This document shows, piece after piece, positions 1 through 7,516 of a DNA stretch of 64,000 nucleotides; within the stretch, counting starts at the first letter, position 1; each line of letters starts with the position of its first letter. The notes beneath the pieces were generated by a model, which searched no databases, was not told where the DNA came from, and saw nothing but the letters and a program-made list of their open reading frames with translations. The translations under genes were made by a program, and so were the position numbers. Source of the DNA: Sanguibacter keddieii DSM 10542 (GTDB lineage: Bacteria > Actinomycetota > Actinomycetes > Actinomycetales > Cellulomonadaceae); contig NC_013521.1 of the NCBI RefSeq assembly GCF_000024925.1, positions 1,116,001 to 1,180,000 of the forward strand, in the 5' to 3' direction.

Positions 1-1
1 G

Positions 2-121
2 AAGGCGCTGCGCGCGGCGCTCGCGGACCAGGACCAGGACGTGGGCTCGGGTCGGGCTCCCCGCACGACACAGATCCAGACGACGTCCAGGACCCAGGAG
101 GTGCACCGTGCACGACGCTGA
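2..121 (+). CDS. 3' end of an upstream gene, possibly a sigma factor (partial)
   Basis: An open frame enters from the left edge and stops at TGA 119-121, overlapping the first 14 bases of the methyltransferase gene. It translates to 39 residues beginning KALRAALADQ and ending in a polar tail. The first residues resemble the end of sigma-70 region 4, where ALRAAL-type helices are common, and sigma genes next to ogt are seen in actinobacteria. The visible part is too short to prove this, and a chance open frame cannot be excluded. Confidence 0.35.
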   Translation, partial: KALRAALADQDQDVGSGRAPRTTQIQTTSRTQEVHRARR

Positions 122-809
122 CACACAGGGCAGGAGCATCCAGCCCGGACCTCTCCACGACGACCTTGGTGACACGGTCGACCGCGACGGTGACCTCGCC
201 GACCGCGACCGCGACCGCGACCTCGCCGACCTCGACCCGACGGCGGGCGCGACCGTCGAGGGCAGGCTCCGTGCCAGGCTGGCGCAGGCCGCGGCGGACG
301 ACGGCGTGCTCGACGTCGCCTACCGCACCGTCGACACCCCGGTGGGCGAGATGCTGGTCGCGGCGACCGAGGTCGGCGTCCTGCGCCTCGCGTTCGCCGT
401 CGAGGGCTTCGACCAGGTGCTCGACACGCTCGCCCGGAAGGTCAGCCCTCGGGTGCTGCGCGCACCGGCGCGGCTGGATCCCGTGGTGCGCGAGCTCGAG
501 GAGTACCTCGCCGGCAGGCGCACGCGCTTCGACCTCCCGCTCGACCTCGCCCTGACCAGCGGGTTCCGACGCGAGGTCGTTCGCCACCTCCCGGACATCC
601 CCTACGGGCAGACGGCCAGCTACGCGGCCGTGGCCGCGCTCGCGGGCAGCCCGCGGGCGGTCCGCGCCGTCGGGACCGCCTGCGCGACCAACCCGTTGCC
701 GCTCGTCGTGCCGTGCCACCGCGTGGTCCGTTCGGACGGCGCCCTGGGCCAGTACGTCGGGGGAGCCGACGCCAAGGGCTGGCTGCTCGACCTGGAGGCT
801 GCGCGCTGA
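108..809 (+). CDS. ogt: methylated-DNA--protein-cysteine methyltransferase
   Basis: This 233-residue protein transfers O6-alkyl groups from guanine to its own cysteine, a one-shot DNA repair reaction in the cytoplasm. The active-site motif PCHRVV is present with Cys203, followed by the usual G-YxGG segment of the C-terminal domain (about residues 140-230). The GTG start at 108 is chosen because an AGGAGG lies at 97-102. The N-terminal extension of about 65 residues is longer than in typical Ogt and contains a DRDRDRD run encoded by a gaccgc hexamer repeat, so it is probably disordered. A downstream start near residue 65 is conceivable but lacks such a good ribosome site. Confidence 0.93.
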   Translation: MHDADTQGRSIQPGPLHDDLGDTVDRDGDLADRDRDRDLADLDPTAGATVEGRLRARLAQAAADDGVLDVAYRTVDTPVGEMLVAATEVGVLRLAFAVEGFDQVLDTLARKVSPRVLRAPARLDPVVRELEEYLAGRRTRFDLPLDLALTSGFRREVVRHLPDIPYGQTASYAAVAALAGSPRAVRAVGTACATNPLPLVVPCHRVVRSDGALGQYVGGADAKGWLLDLEAAR

Positions 810-908
810 CGCGTCCTCGGCTGCTGGCCCGAGCCAGCCGTCCGCCGTGAGTTCTCACCCGGTTCAGCACCACGACACCCGGTCTCCACCGTCGCTCCCT
901 ACGGTGCT

Positions 909-955
909 CGAGGCGTCTCCCGACCGCCGACGCACCGTCGGGACCGAGCGCCTCG
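909..955 (+). terminator. candidate hairpin terminator after ogt
   Basis: CGAGGCG (909-915) pairs with CGCCTCG (949-955), and inside it TCCCGAC (918-924) pairs with GTCGGGA (937-943) around a 12-base loop. There is no U tract. It lies just 5' of the phosphoesterase start, so a leader structure for that gene is the alternative. Confidence 0.4.
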
Positions 956-988
956 CCACAGCGAGGTGAGAACCTGGAGAGAACCTTC

Positions 989-3685
989 GTGAACGACACG
1001 ACCGTGGCGCGTCGAGCGCCGCGCCTGGCCCGAGCTGTCGCAGCAGCAGCCGCGTGCCTGATCGTCGGAGGTGGGGCGCTGACGGCTGTCGCCCCGACCG
1101 CCGAGGCCGCCACCACCCTCCCCGACTCCTTCGTCGACACCGCCACCCCGTGGACGTACTCCGACGACGGCACCGACCCGTCCGCCGGGGACGCCGACAG
1201 GCTCACCTGGACCACCGCTGCCTTCGACGACTCCGCCTGGGCTACCGCGTCCGGTGCCTTCGGCGCCAAGAACGGCCTCGCGACGGGCATCGGCGCGGCC
1301 TTCCCGATCACGACGCTGCTCAACCACTACCTCGACGGCACGGCGGCCCCGACCGTCCCGACGTACCACTTCCGCACGACCTTCAACGTGACGGCCGAGC
1401 AGATCGCCGAGATCCGCGGTCTGCGCGGCGACATCGTCTTCGACGACGCGGTGCAGGTCTTCGTCAACGGCGACAAGGTCGCCGGATTCGTCGACGACCG
1501 CGTCGAGGCGGCTCCCGAGGCCGAGCGCAACCTCATGTACGCGGGCGCCAACGGCGGCAACCCGGTCGCGCACACCTTCACCGTCCCGGTCGAGGACCTC
1601 GTCGCGGGCGAGAACACCATCGCGGTGGCGCTCTACCAGGACCGCGCCTCCAGCTCGGACATCTACCTCGACATGAAGTCCCTCGCCCCGGTGCCGCTCG
1701 TCGTCGACGCCGAGCACACGGACGTCGTCATGACCGTCGGCTCCGACGAGACCTCGCGCAGCATCACCTGGTACACGAACGTCGACTCCCCGCAGCAGGT
1801 ACAGCTCGCCCCGGCCGCGGCCGTGGTGGACGGGCAGATGCCGGCCTCGGCGACGACGGTCCTGGCGACCGGCGGGCCCACGTCGAGCGGTGAGTTCCGA
1901 CGCTCCGCGACGCTCGCAGACCTCGCCGCGTCGACCGACTACGTCTACAGGGTCGGCAGCGACACCGACGGGTGGTCCGCGACGTACCCGTTCTCGACCG
2001 GCACCTTCTCCGGCGACTACGACTTCCTGTTCATCGGCGACCCGCAGATCGGCGCGTCCGGGAACGTCGCGCGCGACCAGGCCGGGTGGACCGACACGCT
2101 GGACGTGGCCGAGGCCGCGTTCCCCGGCAGCGAGATGATCTTCTCGGCCGGTGACCAGGTCGAGGCAGCGGGCAGCGAGCCCCAGTACGAGGCGTTCCTC
2201 GCGCCCGACCAGCTGCGCAGCATCCCGCTGGTGCCGACCAACGGCAACCACGACGTCGGCTCCAAGGCATACGAGCAGCACTACACGGTGCCCAACAACG
2301 ACCCGACGGCAGGTGCCGCACGCAACAGCACGTCCTCGGGCGGCGACTACTGGTTCACCTACAAGGACGTCCTGTACCTCAACATCAACACGAACAGCTC
2401 GGACATGGCCTCGCACGAGGCGTTCCTGCGGCGCGTCGTCGCCGAGCAGGGCGGGGACGCGACGTGGACGGTCCTGGCCTTCCACCACTCGATCTACTCC
2501 GTCGCCTCGCACGTGAACGACACGCAGATCAAGGACTTCCGGGCGGCCCTCCCGCCGATCATCTCGGACCTCGGCATCGACCTGGTGCTGCAGGGTCACG
2601 ACCACAGCTACACCCGCAGCTTCCTCATGAAGGACGGCGACCGCGCCAGCACCACCGAGGTCCCCGGCCAGGCCGAGGTCACCGCGGGGGAGGGGGAGGT
2701 CCTCTACGTCACGGCCAACTCCGCGAGCGGGTCCAAGTACTACGACGTGCGGGCACCCGACGCCTTCTACGCCTCGGTGATCAACCAGGAGAAGGTCCGC
2801 AACTACTCCCACGTCGAGGTCACCGACCAGGCGATCACCATCTCGACCATGCGCAGCCAGCAGAACGGTGCCGACAAGCCCGTGAACAGCGTCGTCGACC
2901 GTGTGACGCTCAAGAAGGCTGCAGTCGGGACCCCCGACCCTGAGCCCACGCCGGACCCCGAGCCGACGCCGGACCCCGAGCCCACGCCGGACCCCGAGCC
3001 GACTCCCGACCCGGGTCCGACGCCGGGTCCGACGACCGAGCCGACTCCCGACCCGGGTCCGACGCCGGGTCCGACGACCGAGCCGACCCCCGGCCCCAGC
3101 CCGGCTCCGGACCCGTCGACCGACCCCACCCCGGCTCCGGAGCCGACCCCCGGGACCCCTGGAGCGCCGGGAACCCCGGGGACGCCTGGTACCCCCGGCA
3201 CCCCGCCCCCGACTGCTCCCGGCACCCCCGGCACCCCGGGCTCGCCTGCGCCGACGGTCCCCGGCGCGCCGACCGCGCCTGAGCTCACCGATGCCGCTCG
3301 GGGCCGTATCACCGCCCCGACCGCTGCGGTCGCCGGTCAGCCGGTCACCGTCCTCGTCGGGACGGCGCACGCCGGCCGGACGGTCGACGTGTGGCTCTTC
3401 TCGACTCCGCGCCTGCTGGCGACGCAGGTCGTGGCCGCTGACGGCACGGTGCGGGTCACCATCCCGACGGACGCCCCGGCCGGGGTCCACCGCATCGCGG
3501 TGGTCGACGCAGACGGCGTCGTCATCGGCTGGCAGCAGATCGAGATCTCTGCAGCCGGGCCTGCTGGTGGCGGTCTCGCCTCGACCGGAGCCGCTGGCGC
3601 CGTCGCCGGAGTCCTGGCCGTCCTCCTGACTGCAGTCGGCGCGGGCGTGCTCGTCGTCCGCCGCAGGACGAGCGCGAAGGCCTGA
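989..3685 (+). CDS. secreted LAxTG-anchored purple-acid-phosphatase-like metallophosphoesterase
   Basis: This 898-residue exported enzyme probably hydrolyses phosphate esters at the cell surface. A signal peptide occupies about residues 1-38. A beta-rich domain and a fibronectin-like domain (about 240-340) precede the calcineurin-like catalytic domain. All the metal-ligand motifs of that family are visible in order: GDPQ (about 351), GDQ (about 388), GNHD (about 418), HH (about 499) and GHDH (about 536). A Pro/Thr/Glu linker of about 120 residues leads to a small Ig-like domain, then LASTG, a membrane helix and an Arg/Lys tail. LAxTG is the class E sortase signal, so covalent wall anchoring is likely. 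The GTG start has GGAGAG upstream. The substrate is unknown. Confidence 0.93.
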   Translation: MNDTTVARRAPRLARAVAAAAACLIVGGGALTAVAPTAEAATTLPDSFVDTATPWTYSDDGTDPSAGDADRLTWTTAAFDDSAWATASGAFGAKNGLATGIGAAFPITTLLNHYLDGTAAPTVPTYHFRTTFNVTAEQIAEIRGLRGDIVFDDAVQVFVNGDKVAGFVDDRVEAAPEAERNLMYAGANGGNPVAHTFTVPVEDLVAGENTIAVALYQDRASSSDIYLDMKSLAPVPLVVDAEHTDVVMTVGSDETSRSITWYTNVDSPQQVQLAPAAAVVDGQMPASATTVLATGGPTSSGEFRRSATLADLAASTDYVYRVGSDTDGWSATYPFSTGTFSGDYDFLFIGDPQIGASGNVARDQAGWTDTLDVAEAAFPGSEMIFSAGDQVEAAGSEPQYEAFLAPDQLRSIPLVPTNGNHDVGSKAYEQHYTVPNNDPTAGAARNSTSSGGDYWFTYKDVLYLNINTNSSDMASHEAFLRRVVAEQGGDATWTVLAFHHSIYSVASHVNDTQIKDFRAALPPIISDLGIDLVLQGHDHSYTRSFLMKDGDRASTTEVPGQAEVTAGEGEVLYVTANSASGSKYYDVRAPDAFYASVINQEKVRNYSHVEVTDQAITISTMRSQQNGADKPVNSVVDRVTLKKAAVGTPDPEPTPDPEPTPDPEPTPDPEPTPDPGPTPGPTTEPTPDPGPTPGPTTEPTPGPSPAPDPSTDPTPAPEPTPGTPGAPGTPGTPGTPGTPPPTAPGTPGTPGSPAPTVPGAPTAPELTDAARGRITAPTAAVAGQPVTVLVGTAHAGRTVDVWLFSTPRLLATQVVAADGTVRVTIPTDAPAGVHRIAVVDADGVVIGWQQIEISAAGPAGGGLASTGAAGAVAGVLAVLLTAVGAGVLVVRRRTSAKA
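2996..3079 (+). repeat. two perfect 42-bp direct repeats in the Pro/Thr linker
   Basis: Bases 2996-3037 and 3038-3079 are identical and encode a 14-residue proline, threonine and glycine unit. They sit inside a longer array of PEPTPD-type repeats (about 2932-3270) of the phosphoesterase linker. This is a site where unequal recombination or slippage would change linker length in frame. Confidence 0.85.
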
Positions 3686-3716
3686 CGGCCGGCTTCTGAT
3701 CGGACGCTCCTGGGGT

Positions 3717-3742
3717 CCTGGGCGGGCACTCGCCCGCCCAGG
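3717..3742 (+). terminator. hairpin terminator after the phosphoesterase gene
   Basis: A perfect 11-bp stem, CCTGGGCGGGC (3717-3727) with GCCCGCCCAGG (3732-3742), closes an ACTC loop 31 bases after the stop codon. It lacks a U tract, as many actinobacterial terminators do. Confidence 0.7.
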
Positions 3743-3777
3743 GCCACAGAGCGGCAGGGGCTCCACACGACGCTCCG

Positions 3778-3825
3778 CAGCACCAGCACCAGCACCAGCA
3801 CCAGCACCAGCACCAGCACCAGCAC
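3778..3825 (+). repeat. intergenic hexamer array, eight copies of CAGCAC
   Basis: Eight uninterrupted copies of CAGCAC fill the space between the phosphoesterase terminator and the lipoprotein gene, ending 45 bases before the preferred GTG at 3871. Copy-number change would alter spacing in the probable promoter region. It is one of several such arrays in this window but the only one outside a gene. Confidence 0.9.
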
Positions 3826-3870
3826 AGACCCCCAATGATCAGCACCACCCTCCGAGAGGATGGCCCCCGC

Positions 3871-4599
3871 GTGACACCTCAGGACGACACCTCCCGCCGG
3901 CACACGCTCTTCGCCGCCCTGGCCGCAGTCGCCGCGACCACCGCAGCGCTCGCCACCCTCACGGCCTGCTCGACGGCGCCCGTCACCTTCGACCGTCAGC
4001 ACCCTCCGGGGCTGCCCGTCGAGTCGGTCACCGAGACGGCTGCTGACGTGGTGGACACCGACGCGCCTGCTCCTGGGAGCACGCTCGCGCCCCGTGCCGA
4101 CCCGACGGACGCTGTGCCGCCGGGCCTCACGCTGGCAGTCGTGGTCTCCGACGAGACGGCCGACACCGACGCTGCAGTCCGGGCGGTCGACGCGTTCGCG
4201 GACGACGTGGGGGCGACCGTCACGCACGCGGTTGCGCTCCCCGAGCACGTCGCAGACCCGGAAGCGCTCCTTGAGCTCGCTCTCGGCGCGGCCCCGGACG
4301 TCGTGGTCGTCCTCGGTCCCGCGATGCTCGACGCGCTCGACCGCGTGTCTGCGTCGACCCTCGACCAGCAGTTCCTGACCATCGGCGCCCAGCTCCCAGA
4401 ACCGACGGCCAACGTCACGGCTGTCGTATGGTCCGGGTCCGGGTCCGGGTCCGGACCCGGGGCAAGGCCAGCACCAGAGCCCGAGGCGAGCATCGGGGGA
4501 GCGGCTCCTGACGTCGCGCCGCGCACTCGCGAGGCGCTGTCCGCAGGGCTCGCCGCCGTAGCGTCGGGCACGACTGGCTACGTCCTCGCGCTCCCCTGA
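3871..4599 (+). CDS. lipoprotein resembling the N-terminal half of Bmp/Med binding proteins
   Basis: The predicted product of 242 residues has a short charged start, a hydrophobic stretch and the lipobox LTAC, so it should be a membrane-anchored lipoprotein. About residues 78-188 look like one Rossmann-like lobe of a Bmp/PnrA-type nucleoside-binding protein, with a run of the form DVVVVLGPAMLDAL and a later FLTIGAQL-NVTAVVW strand pair. The family is normally near 350 residues with two lobes, so this copy is short. A GSGSGSG spacer comes from a 4x GTCCGG array at 4431-4454. GTG 3871 is preferred because GAGAGGA precedes it; an in-frame ATG lies at 3835. No transporter genes are adjacent. The Bmp likeness is inferred from pattern only. 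Confidence 0.7.
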   Translation: MTPQDDTSRRHTLFAALAAVAATTAALATLTACSTAPVTFDRQHPPGLPVESVTETAADVVDTDAPAPGSTLAPRADPTDAVPPGLTLAVVVSDETADTDAAVRAVDAFADDVGATVTHAVALPEHVADPEALLELALGAAPDVVVVLGPAMLDALDRVSASTLDQQFLTIGAQLPEPTANVTAVVWSGSGSGSGPGARPAPEPEASIGGAAPDVAPRTREALSAGLAAVASGTTGYVLALP

Positions 4600-4706
4600 G
4601 TGGCGGCGTACCACCGCGCGAGGAGCACCGATCGAGGTGTCCGGCGTCGAGCGCGGGGAGGGGTGGTCGACGAGCCCAGTTCACCCGGAGACGCATGGAC
4701 CGGCCC

Positions 4707-6557
4707 TCAGAACGGAGGCTCGTCGGCGAAGGTCGAGGCGGTTTCACCGGCCGGTTCGTCTGGACGTCGACCGGCGACGGTATCGGTTGCCGTCGGCCCA
4801 GCATCCCCCGACGCGGCGGTGCTGATCTGGAGAGCAGCGTGGTCGAGGTACTCGCGCCCGGTGGGCGCGGTCCAGCGCACGACGTCGGCGGTCGGTGCCG
4901 AGTCGCTGTGGTGTCGTTCCCCGTGTGTGCTGTCCTTGTTCGGCGAGCCGCAGTGGGGTGGGCTGCTGTCGGATGGACCGCTGTCGGATGGACCGCTGTG
5001 GGGTGGGCTGCCTTCTGGTGGCGCGGTGTCTGGTCTGTCGGGTGGTTCGGTGCTGACGGTCCAGGTGGTGGTGTGCTTGAGGCGGTGGTGGTGGCGGCAG
5101 AGGTGGATGAGGTTGTGGTGGTCGGTGGTTCCGCCGTGGGCCCAGTCCTTGACGTGGTCGATGTCGCAGCGTTGGGCTCTGCGTGAGCATCCGGGGAAGC
5201 GGCAGGTCTCGTCGCGCAGCCTGAGCCAGGTCTTGAGGTCTGCGGGGACTGCGTAGCGGTCTCGTCCGACGGAAAGGACTGTCCCGGTCTCGGGGTGGGT
5301 CAAGATCCGCAGGAAGCTCGGTGCCTGGGCTGCGAGGCGTCGGGCGGTGTGTGCGTCGATGGGGCCGTGTCCGGCGAGGTCACCGGGCTCGTCGGAGTGG
5401 CCGAGCAGGGTCATGACGGGGATGGTGACCGCGACCTGAGGCTTGATGCCTCCGAGGGAGACACGGTCGGCGATGCCCGCGATCGACTGACGGGGGTTGC
5501 CCGCGGTGTGGTGCTCCGCGGTGACAGTCATGACGGTGGTGCCCACGGCGCTGCTGTCGATCATTCGGCCCGTGCCCGTGCCCGTGCCCGTGCCCGTGCC
5601 CGTGCCTGTTCGCGTATCCGTGTCCCCGCCTGCGACCGTGTCCATGTTTGCGTTCGTGCCCGAGGTGCCCGAGGTGGCCGTGGGGGTCTCACCTGCCGGT
5701 ATCTGTCCGGTGTCGCAGGGGGCAGCCATCAAGGCCGCCCGTGCGTCGTCATCAAGCATCAGGTCCACGCTGGCGTCGGCGCGAAGCTGCGCCAAGGTGC
5801 GGGGCTCGTCGGGGCCTTGGACCGCCGTGGCGATGTCGGTCAACCGGTGGAAGATCGCGGTGGCCTGGACCGCGGGGAGGAGGTGGTGCAGCCATGCCAT
5901 GCCGTCCTGGCCGGGCTGCAGCTCCACGTGGCGATCGACGGCGGCGACCTGGTGGCGCTCGACCAACGGGCGCGAGTCGCGGCGCTCACGCTCACGCCGG
6001 GCGACGGTCTTGAGGCGAGAGACCGTCAACGCCTGGGCCTTCTGGGCCAGCAACGCGTCCAGCTCGCGGACTGACGGTTCGTCCAGGCCCATGGTCGCGT
6101 CGAGGACCGTCTGTGCGTGCCGGTAGGACACCTGCCCCTCACGCAGCGTGGCCATCGTGGCGGGGTGCTCGTGCACCAGAGCCTGCGACTCGATCAGCAG
6201 GTTGCCCGCTGAACGTTCAGGCAGGCGCAGCGCGCACGCGATCTCAGAGACCAGGGACCGCTCGGCCAGGCGATGGTCCAGGAACGGAGCGCGGTCCTCA
6301 CCTCGGCCTCGAGCGACGGCGTCGGTAGCCTCTCGTGACCACCGCCGAGCGCGGTCGACCAGTGCTGCTCGACGCGCCGACAGCGCCGCGATCTCAGCCT
6401 CGATCGCCACGACCGCGTCGACCAGCACGGCCAACCCCTCGCCCGCCTCAGCCGGCGTCATCGTCCAGGGAACGCCGGAGCCCGCTACCTCCGACGGGCC
6501 AGGCACGGCAAGCACACCGGCATCCCGTTCGGTCGGTTCAGGCGTTTCGGTCGTCAT
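4707..6557 (-). CDS. DUF222 / HNH endonuclease domain protein (13E12-repeat type)
   Basis: This 616-residue protein has the actinobacterial arrangement of an N-terminal DUF222 domain (about 30-310) and a C-terminal HNH nuclease. The HNH part shows CRFPGC, then DIDHV with W and GG spaced after it, then NL-LCRHHH-KH, which gives the zinc cysteines and histidines and the catalytic DH pair. Between the domains lies a Thr/Gly run written by six CCCGTG copies. Such genes are abundant in actinobacteria; their biological role is not established and they are often repetitive in the genome. The Pro/Ser-rich tail after the HNH motif is low complexity. The start is the ATG at 6557. It lies downstream of the MerR gene on the same strand, 86 bp away. 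Confidence 0.9.
   Translation of the reverse strand: MTTETPEPTERDAGVLAVPGPSEVAGSGVPWTMTPAEAGEGLAVLVDAVVAIEAEIAALSARRAALVDRARRWSREATDAVARGRGEDRAPFLDHRLAERSLVSEIACALRLPERSAGNLLIESQALVHEHPATMATLREGQVSYRHAQTVLDATMGLDEPSVRELDALLAQKAQALTVSRLKTVARRERERRDSRPLVERHQVAAVDRHVELQPGQDGMAWLHHLLPAVQATAIFHRLTDIATAVQGPDEPRTLAQLRADASVDLMLDDDARAALMAAPCDTGQIPAGETPTATSGTSGTNANMDTVAGGDTDTRTGTGTGTGTGTGTGRMIDSSAVGTTVMTVTAEHHTAGNPRQSIAGIADRVSLGGIKPQVAVTIPVMTLLGHSDEPGDLAGHGPIDAHTARRLAAQAPSFLRILTHPETGTVLSVGRDRYAVPADLKTWLRLRDETCRFPGCSRRAQRCDIDHVKDWAHGGTTDHHNLIHLCRHHHRLKHTTTWTVSTEPPDRPDTAPPEGSPPHSGPSDSGPSDSSPPHCGSPNKDSTHGERHHSDSAPTADVVRWTAPTGREYLDHAALQISTAASGDAGPTATDTVAGRRPDEPAGETASTFADEPPF
5569..5604 (-). repeat. CCCGTG hexamer array, six copies, inside the HNH gene
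   Basis: Six perfect copies of CCCGTG (read on the + strand) encode an alternating Gly-Thr tract in the interdomain region of the HNH protein. Changes by whole hexamers would keep the frame. Confidence 0.85.
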
Positions 6558-6643
6558 GAGATGAATCTACCGATACCCACTGACATCCCGCCGGGGGGCC
6601 GGTACAGGACGCACCGCGGCCCCGTCGTCCCGAGCGTGGTCGG

Positions 6644-7516
6644 CTACCGAGACGTGCTGCCGGTACGAGCGCCCGCTCCGTCATCCCCTCGCGCGGCCGC
6701 GCCCGCCGCGCCCGCCGCGCCCGCCGCGCCCGCCGCACCACGGTCTCCCACCTCTCCCACCTCTCCCACCTCTCCCGCGAGCTCGACGACCCTCTGGAGC
6801 ACGCGTCGCTGGCCCGTCGCGAGCGTGGCGGTGAAGTCGTCGAGCAGCCTGACGACCAGACGGTCCTGCGGTGATCCCTCGGTCGTGACCTCTGGGGCAT
6901 GCTGCGGCTCCAAGAGCGCGAGGAACCCGCGCGCCAGCGTGTCGACCTCTGCGGCGCTCGCGTCGTCAGGGAGCCCGTCCATCTGGGCGGACAGCGCGGC
7001 GGACCTCGACCACCGCGACTCGTCGTCGAGGAGCGTGCCGTAGAACTCCGAGATCGTCCCCGGGAAGCCGTCCTCGAGCACGGCGAGACCGAGCAGCAGG
7101 GCCTCCTTCTCGAGGGCGACGCTCCCGGGCGACACACCCGCCGCCAGCAGCCGGCGCGGGAGGTCGGACAAGCCTTCGGGAAGCTCGACGTCGAGGTCGT
7201 CGTCACGCAGCGCCCGCAACCGGTCGCGGCGCTCCTGCAGCTCGGCGATCGACGCGCTCAGCTCGGTGTCGAGAGCGTCGAGGGCCAGCCTCACAGCCTC
7301 CGGCGGGGCGTCGAGCAGAGCGGCGACCTGCGATAGCGGGATGCCGAGGTCTCGGAGGCGACGGATCCGCACCACCCGGACGAGGTCCGTCGACCCGTAC
7401 CGCCGGTACCCCGAGGCGTCCCGCTCGGGCTCGGCGACCAGCCCGGTCGTCGTGTAGTGGCGGACGGCGCGCACGGTCGTCCCGGCGAGCCGGGCCACCT
7501 CGCCGATCGTCAGCAT
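6644..7516 (-). CDS. MerR-family transcriptional regulator
   Basis: This 290-residue regulator starts with a classical MerR winged helix: IGEVARLAGTTVRAVRHY, then GYRRY and a dimerisation helix. The C-terminal part is helical and of unknown ligand. Its ATG (7516) shares one base with the stop of the MFS gene (TGATG), and AGGAGG lies at 7523-7528, so the two genes are co-transcribed and coupled. A dyad fitting a MerR operator lies in the promoter of the MFS gene, suggesting autoregulation together with the transporter. The last 40 residues carry GEV x3 and GAA x4 repeats from nonamer arrays and look disordered. Confidence 0.92.
   Translation of the reverse strand: MLTIGEVARLAGTTVRAVRHYTTTGLVAEPERDASGYRRYGSTDLVRVVRIRRLRDLGIPLSQVAALLDAPPEAVRLALDALDTELSASIAELQERRDRLRALRDDDLDVELPEGLSDLPRRLLAAGVSPGSVALEKEALLLGLAVLEDGFPGTISEFYGTLLDDESRWSRSAALSAQMDGLPDDASAAEVDTLARGFLALLEPQHAPEVTTEGSPQDRLVVRLLDDFTATLATGQRRVLQRVVELAGEVGEVGEVGDRGAAGAAGAAGAAGAAARGDDGAGARTGSTSR
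6699..6770 (-). repeat. two adjacent nonamer arrays in the MerR gene tail
   Basis: Four copies of GCGCCCGCC (6699-6734) and three copies of TCTCCCACC (6744-6770) lie nine bases apart. On the coding strand they give Gly-Ala-Ala and Gly-Glu-Val repeats at the C-terminus of the MerR protein. Nonamer changes keep the frame. Confidence 0.85.

Noticed and set aside
899-3835. A very long open frame antisense to the phosphoesterase gene
   Set aside because: Its product is a monotonous Arg/Gly/Asp/Val mixture created by the G+C-rich third positions of the sense gene. It has no domain or start signal.
4707-6557. HNH gene as a homing endonuclease or phage gene
   Set aside because: The DUF222-HNH arrangement is an ordinary, multi-copy actinobacterial family, and no intron, intein or phage genes are adjacent.
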